Origin: Paenibacillus amylolyticus
Lineage (GTDB): Bacteria; Bacillota; Bacilli; Paenibacillales; Paenibacillaceae
Direction: 5' to 3'
DNA length: 64,000 nt
Assembly (NCBI RefSeq): GCF_003719335.1
Contig: NZ_RIAS01000011.1
Coordinates: forward strand, 1-64,000
The translations under genes were made by a program, and so were the position numbers. Shown here one piece after another: positions 24,664 to 32,939 of the stretch. The notes under the pieces are model-generated. The model was not told the DNA's origin and searched no databases. It saw nothing but the letters and a program-made list of their open reading frames with translations. How positions within the stretch are numbered: position 1 is the first letter of the stretch; each line of letters begins with the position of its first letter.

Positions 24664-24790
24664 TCTGTTACTTTTCTTCTATCATGATGGCTTGTTATTT
24701 TGTCTTTTGTCTGCCTAGGTGGTACGATGGCTTATGGAACTTGGAACAAGATATCAAGCAGGAACTATTTTCAGAGAGGAACGATTACTA

Positions 24791-26299
24791 ATGTCTTCAT
24801 TCTCATATACCTCCTATGACGCTATAGGACTCGCGGAACTGATTCGCTCCCGGGAAGTATCCCCGGTTGAATTGCTCGAAGCTGCTTTTGCACGTCTGGA
24901 AGAAGTGAACCCACAACTTAATGCCGTTATTCGTACATATGAAACTCGTGCCAGGCAGGAAGCCACCAATGTTCGTCCTGGAGAACAGCCATTTGCAGGT
25001 GTGCCGTTGCTGCTCAAAGATATTTCTCAATCCTTGGAAGGTGAATTTCTTACCTCTGGCTCACGACTATTTAGCGAGCATCGTGCTCTTCGCAACTCCA
25101 ATTTCGTAACTCGTCTGCTCGAAGCAGGCTTTATTGTGATTGGACATACGAATACACCAGAATTCGGGCTAAAAAATATAACCGAGCCACGTCTACACGG
25201 GCCAACGCGCAATCCGTGGAATGTGAATCATTCACCAGGCGGCTCAAGCGGCGGTGCCGCTGCCGCTGTAGCATCAGGCATCGTACCGCTTGCCGGTGCA
25301 AGCGATGGCGGTGGTTCCATTCGAATTCCCGCTTCCTTCAGCGGTTTGTTCGGACTGAAACCAACACGCGGACGCACTCCCGTTGGTCCAGGTGTGGGAA
25401 GACAATGGCAAGGAGCCTCGATCGATTTTGCAGTATCTCGCTCCGTCAGAGACAGTGCTGCACTGCTGGATACTCTCCAGATTATCCAACCGGAGGCCGC
25501 ATTCCATACACCTTTATTCCCCGGAAGTTACTTGGCTGATATGAACTATCCTCACCAACGCAAGTGGCGTATCGCCTATACGACGGATTCACCTGTGGGC
25601 ACACCTGTCAGTGAAGAGGCCGAAGAGGCGGTGATGAAACTAGTCCGCTTTCTGGAAGCTCAGGGTCATCATGTCGAGGAAAAGTTAAGCCCAGTCAATG
25701 GCGTACGCCTGATGGAAAACTATTATATGATGAACAGCGGCGAGATGGCTGCCATGATTTCATCCATGGAACACGGCTTGGGTCGTTCACTCACCGCAGA
25801 TGATATGGAGATTGAGTCATGGGTACTGACTGAAGCCGGCAAAAAAGTATCCGCTGCAGAATTTGTGCACAGTTTGGCCGAATGGGACGTGGCGGCTGCG
25901 CAGATGTCTAGGTTGTTTGAAAGGTATGATTTTTACATCACACCTGTCAATGCTTTTCCCGCACCACGGGTCGGAGAGCTGACGCCACATGCGGAGCAGA
26001 TTCAACATCTGATGACTATCAGTGATTTGGATAAAACAGCGCAACAAGAGCTGATTTATGAGATGTTCAAGCCGAGCCTAACGTACACCCCGTTCACACA
26101 ACTTGCGAATCTGACAGGTCAGCCAGCCATTAGTCTTCCTCTGCATTTGACTGCAGAAGGTTTACCAATGGGCGTCCAGGTTATGGCAACCAAAGGCCGT
26201 GAAGATTGGTTATTACATCTGGCCGGTCAGCTCGAATCAACGGAGTTGTGGGTTGGCATGGAAGCCAATCCCATGTTTCCAACCTCGACAAAAGCTTAA
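24791..26299 (+). CDS. Amidase signature family enzyme
   Basis: 502 aa. Amidase-signature Ser-cisSer-Lys hydrolase: Lys in LLLKDIS (near residue 78), the signature PGGSSGGAAAAVASG (near residue 150) and the Ser in DGGGSIRIPAS. Similar to 6-aminohexanoate-cyclic-dimer-hydrolase-like and glutamyl-tRNA amidotransferase A-like amidases. There are no GatB/GatC neighbours, so it is not tRNA-dependent. The start at 24791 follows GAGAGG; the upstream in-frame ATG has no site. It ends with a terminator. Confidence 0.87.
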   Translation: MSSFSYTSYDAIGLAELIRSREVSPVELLEAAFARLEEVNPQLNAVIRTYETRARQEATNVRPGEQPFAGVPLLLKDISQSLEGEFLTSGSRLFSEHRALRNSNFVTRLLEAGFIVIGHTNTPEFGLKNITEPRLHGPTRNPWNVNHSPGGSSGGAAAAVASGIVPLAGASDGGGSIRIPASFSGLFGLKPTRGRTPVGPGVGRQWQGASIDFAVSRSVRDSAALLDTLQIIQPEAAFHTPLFPGSYLADMNYPHQRKWRIAYTTDSPVGTPVSEEAEEAVMKLVRFLEAQGHHVEEKLSPVNGVRLMENYYMMNSGEMAAMISSMEHGLGRSLTADDMEIESWVLTEAGKKVSAAEFVHSLAEWDVAAAQMSRLFERYDFYITPVNAFPAPRVGELTPHAEQIQHLMTISDLDKTAQQELIYEMFKPSLTYTPFTQLANLTGQPAISLPLHLTAEGLPMGVQVMATKGREDWLLHLAGQLESTELWVGMEANPMFPTSTKA

Positions 26300-26319
26300 A
26301 CATTTATAATTAGGGAAAG

Positions 26320-26352
26320 AAGCCAGCAGAACATAACTGTCTGGCTTTTTTT
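26320..26352 (+). terminator. Terminator of the amidase gene
   Basis: AAGCCAG/CTGGCTT stem with a 19-base loop and TTTTTT, 21 bases past the amidase stop. Confidence 0.82.
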
Positions 26353-26481
26353 AATGGTGCAGAAATGACATCAAGAGTGTGAATTTGGATAAATTTGAAT
26401 GATTCTCTAATAAGTTCATAACATCATTTTGGATGATAATTACAGTTGTCTATGTAACCATCTTTCCGACAACAATTTATT

Positions 26482-26508
26482 AGTTTACATAATAAAAGTG
26501 ATGTAAAT
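26482..26508 (+). promoter_or_regulatory. TTTACAT-N10-ATGTAAA palindrome in a repeated motif
   Basis: AGTTTACATAATAA is followed by AAGTGATGTAAA, giving a 7-bp inverted repeat TTTACAT/ATGTAAA. The same AGTTTACATAATAA 14-mer recurs at 10111 and 40952. The location, about 90 bases before the DUF3231 start, suggests a promoter or operator. Confidence 0.4.
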
Positions 26509-26598
26509 TTTAACTTAGCACTATTTTTCAACCGGATAAAATATTTCCTTCATGTGAACCCTAACGTAGTAAAAAAACTATTTTTGGAGGGATCATGG

Positions 26599-27111
26599 AT
26601 GGGCATTTTAAGCGGTAATCCCAAAAACGAGCCGATGCATTATGGTGAAATTTATAGTGTATGGGAGTGCTCCATGGTAGCCAAAGGAGCTGTCTCTTGT
26701 TATCAGGCTTATATGAATCACGCAGGAGACAAGGATTTGAGGAAAATTCTAGAAGACTTGCTGGATCAGGCCAAACTGGAGATCAAAGAATGTGACGCCT
26801 TACTAACAGAGAACGGTATCTCGCCCGCTCCGACTCTTCCTGAGAGACCCATTGTGACATTAGAGGATATTCCTCCTGGTGCAAGGTTTACTGATCCAGA
26901 GATAGGTGCCAAAATTGCAGCTGATACTGCTCTTGGATTAATCGCCGCGAGTCAGACTATCGGTCAATCCATCCGTGAGGATATTGGTGCATTGTTTGCG
27001 AAATACCACGTTACCAAAACGGCACTTGGTGTACGAATTCTTCGTTTGAGCAAAGAAAAAGGATGGCTTATTCCCCCACCGCTGCAAGTGAAAAGACCGG
27101 ATGGCGAATAA
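26599..27111 (+). CDS. DUF3231 family protein
   Basis: 170 aa. It is mostly alpha-helical, with a first segment EPMHYGEIYSVWECSMVAKG and helices that fit a ferritin-like/DUF3231 bundle; the LTENGI-x-PAP-x-LPERP segment between helices is characteristic. Bacillus family members are of unknown function and often about 330 aa with two repeats; this is a one-repeat form. The ATG at 26599 follows GGAGGG. It is closed by a long terminator. Confidence 0.8.
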   Translation: MGILSGNPKNEPMHYGEIYSVWECSMVAKGAVSCYQAYMNHAGDKDLRKILEDLLDQAKLEIKECDALLTENGISPAPTLPERPIVTLEDIPPGARFTDPEIGAKIAADTALGLIAASQTIGQSIREDIGALFAKYHVTKTALGVRILRLSKEKGWLIPPPLQVKRPDGE

Positions 27112-27173
27112 ATTCTGACGTTTTAAACGAAGACATTTAAAGACAATCAAACACACAACTAAACACACAACAC

Positions 27174-27220
27174 CAAAGAGGCCGAAATGAAGAATAACTT
27201 CTTCTTTTCGGCCTCTTTTT
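27174..27220 (+). terminator. Terminator of the DUF3231 gene
   Basis: AAAGAGGCCGAAA and TTTTCGGCCTCTTTTT form a strong stem around an internal loop containing GAAG/CTTC. Confidence 0.92.
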
Positions 27221-27551
27221 ATTCGTACGACGTTATAAGGAACTCGGTACGCCCGTTGCGAAGGAATGTTCGAGATTTTAAAGAAATCATTTTTCTCGAA
27301 AGGCACACATGCATACAGACACCTTTGTTCTTCATTGTTTCCCTCCATAACTTTTCTGGGATGAAGTTGACCTGTCTTTCTGAAGATCCGAGACATTATT
27401 CTACGAATCTCGTAATGATTATACTACTTGAAATATAATAATAAGACAGCAAAACACGACCCCAATTCTCAGAGATCATGTTTTATGATGAAACCATAGA
27501 CAACTTAGATTCAGAAGTAACCACCTGTTTAGCTTTAGAATTTCCTGTTCT
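27221..27551. other. Intergenic region, nothing recognised
   Basis: About 330 bases between the DUF3231 terminator and the permease 3' end. No open frame with a ribosome site, no hairpin with a T-run and no repeat was noticed, so the permease transcript end is not defined. Confidence 0.4.
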
Positions 27552-28994
27552 TCACTTGATTCTGTTCCTTTGCTTACGAATACCTGTAATATGGAAGACG
27601 GCTCCCTTCAACGGATTGTTCTCGTCAGCCTTCTCCTTCTGCTCGCCTTGCTCCGTATTTGCAGCGGATGATGTTTTCTTGCGCTTACGCTGCACGATGA
27701 TATCACTTAAAGCAATCAGAGAAATCAGCAACAAACTAATAAAGAAACCGGGCCGGCTTAGGCCATGAAAAAGAGTTCCTGTTATCGCCATACTGATCAG
27801 CACCAACCCAGTCCAGCGTTTTATGACATCTATGGTGCGGGATTTCAGCAACCGACCTGAGGAAAGCAAGATAAACAGCCAGTTATACATCAGCATTAAC
27901 CCAGCGGCGGTAGTTACATATTCGTAGACTTTGCCGGGAAGCAGCAACGACATAATAATGGTACCCATCAAACCACATCCAATCAGACACAAGGCTAACA
28001 GGGGATATTTCTTCTTCCATTTCTTTGAGAACACCTTTGGCGCATCCCCCTCCTGTGCCAGTGTAATCATCATGGACGTCACCGCATAGAGCGATGCGGT
28101 CATCGTAGAGAAACCGGCCACAATCAGGACGCCGTTAAATAAATGCGGTACAAAAGCGAGGTGATCACTGCTGAGAGAAAGTACAAATGGACTCTCCTTT
28201 GGATTAAATGCAGACAGTGGTACCATCGTTAACGCCAGTCCAATGGATATAACATAGACCAAAGACAGCGAAATAAGCATGACTTTACCCGCCTTCGGAG
28301 CATCCTCCGGTTTTTCCAATCGATACGACATAATGCCGAGCACTTCAATACCTCCATACGCATAGAACGCAAACAGAAATGCAGACCATAATCCTAATGC
28401 CCCTTTCGGGAAAATGGAAGCCATGTCCATGGGTACCTTATGTGCATATTTGGTGCCTCCAATCCAGCCAGCAAGCAAGGCGATCGCCAGAACAAGAAAC
28501 ATGATTATAGCCGCTATTTTAATGACTGCGAGTACATTTTCAACCCGGTCGAATCCCTTGTTTCCAAAAAACACAATACATAAACCGACGATTCCATACC
28601 CCGCGGCAAAGATCCAGAGTGGCACGCTGGGAAACCAGAAACGCGAAAAGATAGAAAGTGCGGTCAACTGGCTCCCCATAATGAGAAGCTCCGAAAACCA
28701 ATAGACCCATCCACTCGCAAAACCTGCCCATGTGCCAAACGCCTTCTTCGCATAAGAACGAAATGATCCTTGTTCCGGATGGTCCGAAGTCATGCGTGCC
28801 AAAGCATCAAAAACAACGTATGTACCTAACGCAGCAAGTGCATAAGCAATTACTACAGCGGGTCCCCCGATGGTAATAGCTAGACTTGAGCCGAGAAAGT
28901 AACCCGTTCCTATGGTCCCCGCAACGCCCAGTAAACTGAGTTGCCACCATTTCAATTTCTTTTCTTCTGATGATTTGCTTGAAACCTGACTCAT
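27552..28994 (-). CDS. APC family amino-acid permease
   Basis: 480 aa, about 12 membrane segments. LGVAGTIGTGYFLGSSLAI marks TM1 and GGIEVLGIMSYRLEKPEDAPKA the conserved cytoplasmic loop of APC carriers. It is more like the AAP/AnsP-type subgroup than the YfnA-like permease at 13781. The C-terminal tail is long and charged (EQGEQKEKADENN). The start at 28994 was taken because AAAGGAA lies upstream; the far longer upstream reading is Cys-rich nonsense. Substrate unknown. Confidence 0.83.
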   Translation of the reverse strand: MSQVSSKSSEEKKLKWWQLSLLGVAGTIGTGYFLGSSLAITIGGPAVVIAYALAALGTYVVFDALARMTSDHPEQGSFRSYAKKAFGTWAGFASGWVYWFSELLIMGSQLTALSIFSRFWFPSVPLWIFAAGYGIVGLCIVFFGNKGFDRVENVLAVIKIAAIIMFLVLAIALLAGWIGGTKYAHKVPMDMASIFPKGALGLWSAFLFAFYAYGGIEVLGIMSYRLEKPEDAPKAGKVMLISLSLVYVISIGLALTMVPLSAFNPKESPFVLSLSSDHLAFVPHLFNGVLIVAGFSTMTASLYAVTSMMITLAQEGDAPKVFSKKWKKKYPLLALCLIGCGLMGTIIMSLLLPGKVYEYVTTAAGLMLMYNWLFILLSSGRLLKSRTIDVIKRWTGLVLISMAITGTLFHGLSRPGFFISLLLISLIALSDIIVQRKRKKTSSAANTEQGEQKEKADENNPLKGAVFHITGIRKQRNRIK

Positions 28995-29130
28995 TTCGTC
29001 ATTCCTTTCCCTCTTGATAATCGTTGCAACAGGTAGTCTTCCCCAATTAGAGCAAAACATCTCCTTGAATATTTCTTCTAGCCTCTCAGCATAATACACA
29101 GGTAAATTCAAACAAATAGGAGGCACCATC

Positions 29131-29487
29131 ATGAACCAATTTTCACAATCGCAACAGATTACGCAACTCGCCCAACAACTGACGCAACAAACACAACAAG
29201 CTTCCATGCAATATCAACAATTGCTGAGACAAGAGCAAAACAATGCTCAACAATTGGAACAACTAGCCCAGCGCGAGCAACAAGCAGCGCATATTATTCA
29301 AACGGCACTGCAAGGACATCAGACAGCCATTCAACAATTGCAACAGATTTCGAACCTTGCTCAACAGCTTGCAAATACTTCTTCACAGCATGTATCCTAT
29401 ATCGATCAACCGTATAATACGCCTAACACGACAATCCAAGGCCAAGGTCAGTCATTCGGCAATTTCTCCAACCAGCACCGCCAATAG
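29131..29487 (+). CDS. Small glutamine-rich protein
   Basis: 118 aa, of which 38 are Gln (32%). Residues 6-80 are helical, Gln/Ala/Leu-rich and free of Pro or Gly, so a coiled coil or helical bundle is likely; the last 35 residues are Asn/Thr/Gly-rich and probably flexible. An excellent AATAGGAGG site eight bases before ATG and a strong terminator after the stop show it is expressed. No family recognised; a spore-coat or surface adhesive role is only a guess. It is divergent from the permease with 136 bases between. Confidence 0.7.
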   Translation: MNQFSQSQQITQLAQQLTQQTQQASMQYQQLLRQEQNNAQQLEQLAQREQQAAHIIQTALQGHQTAIQQLQQISNLAQQLANTSSQHVSYIDQPYNTPNTTIQGQGQSFGNFSNQHRQ

Positions 29488-29516
29488 ATTGAAATTTTAA
29501 CAGTAAATTGCAAATA

Positions 29517-29543
29517 ACAAGGAGCTCAATTATGAGCTCCTTG
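29517..29543 (+). terminator. Terminator of the Gln-rich protein gene
   Basis: AACAAGGAGCTC, AATTAT loop and GAGCTCCTTGTTT form a near-perfect hairpin with a T-rich tail. Confidence 0.9.
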
Positions 29544-29707
29544 TTTGCGTTTCAGCTAGTTGCTTTCTCTCTATAGTTACTGCTTGGAACATAACTGCAT
29601 CGTTGATACGCATTTCACTGAACAGTCTACCCAATGTTTACTTTCATAAATGGACAGTCACCATTTTGCTTGCAGACGATATCCTATAAGTAAAAGGAGG
29701 CTTACTG

Positions 29708-30460
29708 ATGTCGCTACTGTTTTCTTCTACTGATATGGAAAATGGTGAGCTCCCACTGGCTCTTTGGCAAAGGGATGCTTATCGTTTGTTCTCCGCCAAG
29801 ATGAGTGACCGGGAGGCCAGGTTTCCCTGCATTCCTGCGACCCAGGCATACGCACTGGGCCATCTCCGATATGGATTTGTCTTCCAGTCCACACGTCTTT
29901 CTCTTGCGGAGCAATTATCAAAAATTGTAACGGAATATGGAGCTTCTTCACGTTCCTTCGGAGATTATTCATCACTGGTCATTTTTTTTGAAAAAGAAAA
30001 GGAATCCAAAGATGTGCTCACTTACGAACAATCCTTCTGGAACCTGTTAAGTGAGATGCGAGCTCTCGATACCGAATCATGGCCAGCAGATATCCCGGAA
30101 GACCCCGAGAATCCATTATGGGAGTACTGTTATAACGAGGAACGGTATTTCGTTTATTGCGGTACACCAGCTCACATCTCAAGACAAAGTCGCCATTTTC
30201 CTTATCTCATGCTGGCTATGACGCCTCGCTGGGTACTTGATTTATGGAATGAGCAGCCACAGCGGGCCGCAGCCATCGGGCCGAGAATTCGAGCCAGGCT
30301 TGCTGCCTATGACACGATTCCCGCACATCCTGAATTGAAGCAATACGGAGCAGAAGGAAACCTGGAGTATAAACAGTATTTTCTACGAGATGATGACACT
30401 GCCCCATCCAAATGCCCTTTTCTGCACTCTTTGTTGCAACAACCACAAGCAAAAGAATAA
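29708..30460 (+). CDS. YqcI/YcgG family protein
   Basis: 250 aa. Conserved blocks of the family are present: RFPCIPATQAY (near residue 38), FGDYSSLVIFFE, EDPENPLWEYCYNEERYFVYCG and the ending YFLRDDDTAPSKCPF. Members have no established reaction; His and Cys positions suggest a metal or haem-linked enzyme, but that is not shown. Upstream AAGGAGG is well placed. It is followed by a terminator, so monocistronic. Confidence 0.85.
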   Translation: MSLLFSSTDMENGELPLALWQRDAYRLFSAKMSDREARFPCIPATQAYALGHLRYGFVFQSTRLSLAEQLSKIVTEYGASSRSFGDYSSLVIFFEKEKESKDVLTYEQSFWNLLSEMRALDTESWPADIPEDPENPLWEYCYNEERYFVYCGTPAHISRQSRHFPYLMLAMTPRWVLDLWNEQPQRAAAIGPRIRARLAAYDTIPAHPELKQYGAEGNLEYKQYFLRDDDTAPSKCPFLHSLLQQPQAKE

Positions 30461-30480
30461 CATCAATCGCATTCTAAACA

Positions 30481-30540
30481 AGCTCTCCTTCGAATAAGCT
30501 GTATACGAGCCGAGGTCCTGAGGAGAGCGTTTCTTTTTTT
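30481..30540 (+). terminator. Terminator of the YqcI/YcgG gene
   Basis: GCTCTCCTTC pairs with GAGGAGAGC across an imperfect middle stem and is followed by GTTTCTTTTTTT. Confidence 0.75.
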
Positions 30541-30645
30541 ATTCCCATTCCATATGAAGAGATACATAGACTGCTAGAGCAAGCATCTTTTTTAAGTGGA
30601 CAAGCTTTTTTTCCAGCAGCCCATCTTCTCAGAAAGGAAATGATT

Positions 30646-31296
30646 ATGGAGATTTATGTAAAGTTTATCCTGATTGGACTTGCTATTGCCATGCCCGTAG
30701 GCGCAATCACGGTAGAGATGACCAAGCAGGGACTGCGAAATGGATTCCTTCATGGCTGGGCGGTTGGTCTAGGTGGCATGACACTCGATATGGCTTTAAT
30801 CATTTCTATGTATTTTGGATTTGCTACGCTGTTATCTGTTCCATTCGTTCAGATTCCGCTATGGTTGGCAGGTGCAGGATTTTTAGCTTATTTGGGATAC
30901 GAATCCATCCGTAATTCAGATGTCAACCTCATGACTACAGATGGAAAGGTGTCTCCAACTAAACCCTCCTTTTGGCGGACTTATCGTAATGGTTTACTGG
31001 TTGCGATCTCCCCGGGGAATCTGATGTTTTGGGTTTCTGTCTTTGGTGTTGTCTTATCAGACTCCTATCAATCGGCAGGCAAACTCAGTTTTATTATTGC
31101 GGCTATTGGAATATTATGCGGCATTATGCTACATGATCTTGGTCTGCTCACCATTGTATCCATCACACGCAAAATGATGAGTGCCAAGATGGTGCAGCTC
31201 GTTTCGAGCCTTGCTGGAGTTCTTCTGATTGGCTTTGCGTTCTACTTTTTATATAAGTTTGTCAGCGCACTGTGGCAAGTTATTTTTGAAGTATAA
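30646..31296 (+). CDS. LysE family amino-acid exporter
   Basis: 216 aa with six hydrophobic segments. LysE/RhtB family signature near the N-terminus: LAIAMPVGAITVEMTKQGLRNG; second half ISPGNLMFWVSVFG. It should export an amino acid or related metabolite through the plasma membrane. Start 30646 was preferred over the ATG at 30640 because AAAGGA lies seven bases upstream of the former and one of the latter. A terminator follows about 70 bases downstream. Confidence 0.87.
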   Translation: MEIYVKFILIGLAIAMPVGAITVEMTKQGLRNGFLHGWAVGLGGMTLDMALIISMYFGFATLLSVPFVQIPLWLAGAGFLAYLGYESIRNSDVNLMTTDGKVSPTKPSFWRTYRNGLLVAISPGNLMFWVSVFGVVLSDSYQSAGKLSFIIAAIGILCGIMLHDLGLLTIVSITRKMMSAKMVQLVSSLAGVLLIGFAFYFLYKFVSALWQVIFEV

Positions 31297-31366
31297 GCTC
31301 CTGTAAATTGTGTTGCCTACCATCCGATCATCCGAATCGCTGCACACCTTGCGTACAGCATGATTG

Positions 31367-31405
31367 AAAAAGCTGCCCTTTGATTGAGAAAGGAGCAGCT
31401 TTTTC
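31367..31405 (+). terminator. Terminator of the LysE gene
   Basis: AAAAAGCTGC/GCAGCTTTTT with an inner CTTT/AAAG pairing and T-tail. Confidence 0.88.
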
Positions 31406-31515
31406 TATTGACATTCGCCTCAGAATGTGAAGGTCCGTTTATACATTGCTAGTAGTTGACTGGAGTGCGATTGTTTGATAAATAGCGATGTAGCAGTAGA
31501 GCACATTGGGTCTCT

Positions 31516-31549
31516 CTATTGTGAATTTTTCATATATTGAAATTTTATA
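31516..31549 (+). repeat. Short dispersed repeat, copy 1
   Basis: CTATTGTGAATTTTTCATAT, one variable base, then TTGAAA. The same sequence recurs at 36617-36650, with 26 of 27 bases identical across the core. Both copies are intergenic, in the same orientation. Confidence 0.6.
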
Positions 31550-31826
31550 ATTTAACTGTAAATCTAAACAATTCCTCCAGTTGCTCATCAACCTCGTACA
31601 GTAAATTCATCATTTGATCAGCGTAAGGCCCAATTGCAGCTCTGCTCTCACTAAAATGAATCCATTCCAATTCAACCGGTACAGGAACATGCCATACTAA
31701 GCCTTCCCAGAGGGTATCCATATTTTCGAAATAAGCTGGTTGCAGCGAAAATTCGGTCTGAAGTATAGCGTGCAGATCCTCTACACTTCTTATCGCTTTC
31801 CCATCAATTATTACTTTTTTCATCAT
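31545..31826 (-). CDS. Barstar family ribonuclease-inhibitor-like protein
   Basis: About 93 aa. Starts with KKVIIDGKAIRSVEDLHAIL and has the ENMDTLWEGL helix that matches the barstar fold (inhibitor helix with conserved Asp-Leu-Trp). The C-terminal ends in helix EVDEQLEELFRF. No barnase-type gene is nearby, so it may be a free-standing family member. It is 24 bases after psiE and is probably the last gene of that transcript. AGGAG lies six bases before the ATG at 31826. Confidence 0.8.
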   Translation of the reverse strand: MMKKVIIDGKAIRSVEDLHAILQTEFSLQPAYFENMDTLWEGLVWHVPVPVELEWIHFSESRAAIGPYADQMMNLLYEVDEQLEELFRFTVKL

Positions 31827-31850
31827 CGTGATCTCCTGCATCCAATTTGT

Positions 31851-32270
31851 TTAGTGATCTTGATCGACTTTGCGTCGATTTGCGATAAACAGAGCAGCAA
31901 CCATAACCAAGATGGCCATAGACCACCAGAACGTCGACATCGCTTGATCATGGTCAATGATAATTAATCGGATTACCGCTGTAATTCCGATATAAATAAA
32001 GTAACGAAGAGGGAAATGAAAATTAGACTTGAAGTACTTCACAATTAAAGCGATAAATTCAAAGTACAAGAAGAAAACGAGCAGCTCTGCTAACATTTCA
32101 TAATAGCTATCCTGACGAGTTACAAAAGACTGATACACAATTTGTACGATATACCATGTCTCACTGATGAGAAGTGCGCTTAAAGCTAAGGCCAGAAAGA
32201 ACAGGCAGATATTCAAAAGCGCTTGTAAAATGTGTGGTGTTTTTTTGAATTTAGTAATTAAATCTTTCAT
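31851..32270 (-). CDS. psiE: Phosphate-starvation-inducible PsiE family membrane protein
   Basis: 139 aa with four hydrophobic segments and a short basic N-terminus. The middle AELLVFFLYFEFIALIVKYFK and the FPLRYFIYIGITAVIRLIIID block fit the PsiE family. Function unknown; expressed under phosphate starvation in E. coli, which cannot be assumed here. AGGAG precedes the ATG. It is 17 bases after the ECF sigma gene and probably co-transcribed. Confidence 0.85.
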   Translation of the reverse strand: MKDLITKFKKTPHILQALLNICLFFLALALSALLISETWYIVQIVYQSFVTRQDSYYEMLAELLVFFLYFEFIALIVKYFKSNFHFPLRYFIYIGITAVIRLIIIDHDQAMSTFWWSMAILVMVAALFIANRRKVDQDH

Positions 32271-32287
32271 TTGTCATATCTCCTATT

Positions 32288-32875
32288 TCAATACATGATG
32301 TCAACTAACTGTTGCTTCATATGTTTTCTTCCTCGAAAGAGATACGTTTTGGCCGTATTTTCAGGTATATCATTCAATACACTGATATCTTTGACGGTCA
32401 TCTCCAAGTAGTACCGCTGATAAAAGTAATGCCTCCATTTGCCTGGAATCTGATAAAATGCATCATTGATCCGACGTTTGCGCTCGGAAGAAGTCTCGTT
32501 CTGAATCAGCCTTTCTTCAGGACCAGGTTCATGGGACATTAGCTCAGATGTGGCATCCGGAGATTTATTTGAATCCTCTACATATAAAGAAGTTGTGGCA
32601 AGACTCTGTCTCTTTTTCTTGCGCAGAACGTCCAAGCATACATTTCTCCCAATGGTATAAATCCAATTTACGACATTCTTTTGGCTGTTCATTTGTTCGA
32701 TATGCGTGTATACCCGCAGGAATGTCTCTTGCACGACATCATCTCGATCCTGTGGGTCGCGGAAATAGCGCGAAGCCAATCTCCATACCATCGATTGATA
32801 AGCGGCCATAAGTGAGGTGAAAGTAGATTGGGTTGCCAATAAGGCACCTTTCATAGGTTTCTCTATCGGGTTCAT
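32288..32875 (-). CDS. ECF-type RNA polymerase sigma factor
   Basis: 195 aa. Sigma-70 region 2 shows RYFRDPQDRDDVVQETFLRVYTH (near residue 40-62), and region 4 shows TVKDISVLNDIPENTAKTYLFRGRKHMKQQ (recognition helix near the C-terminus). A linker (residues 95-135) is Ser-rich. No anti-sigma gene is adjacent; a membrane protein (psiE) and barstar follow instead, and a two-component system precedes. The start at 32875 has GGAGG upstream; the 32926 ATG has none. Confidence 0.88.
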   Translation of the reverse strand: MNPIEKPMKGALLATQSTFTSLMAAYQSMVWRLASRYFRDPQDRDDVVQETFLRVYTHIEQMNSQKNVVNWIYTIGRNVCLDVLRKKKRQSLATTSLYVEDSNKSPDATSELMSHEPGPEERLIQNETSSERKRRINDAFYQIPGKWRHYFYQRYYLEMTVKDISVLNDIPENTAKTYLFRGRKHMKQQLVDIMY

Positions 32876-32939
32876 TCTGATTCCTCCACAGATGTAGTTA
32901 AACCCCTTGTGTTTTATTAAATTCATTTTAATACTACGG

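Noticed and set aside
27552..29207. Longer N-terminal reading of the second permease
   Set aside because: The added 71 residues are Cys-rich, overlap the Gln-rich gene on the other strand and have no ribosome site.
31545..31826. Barstar as half of a toxin-antitoxin pair
   Set aside because: No barnase-like or other small toxin frame lies on either side, so a local TA pair is not supported.
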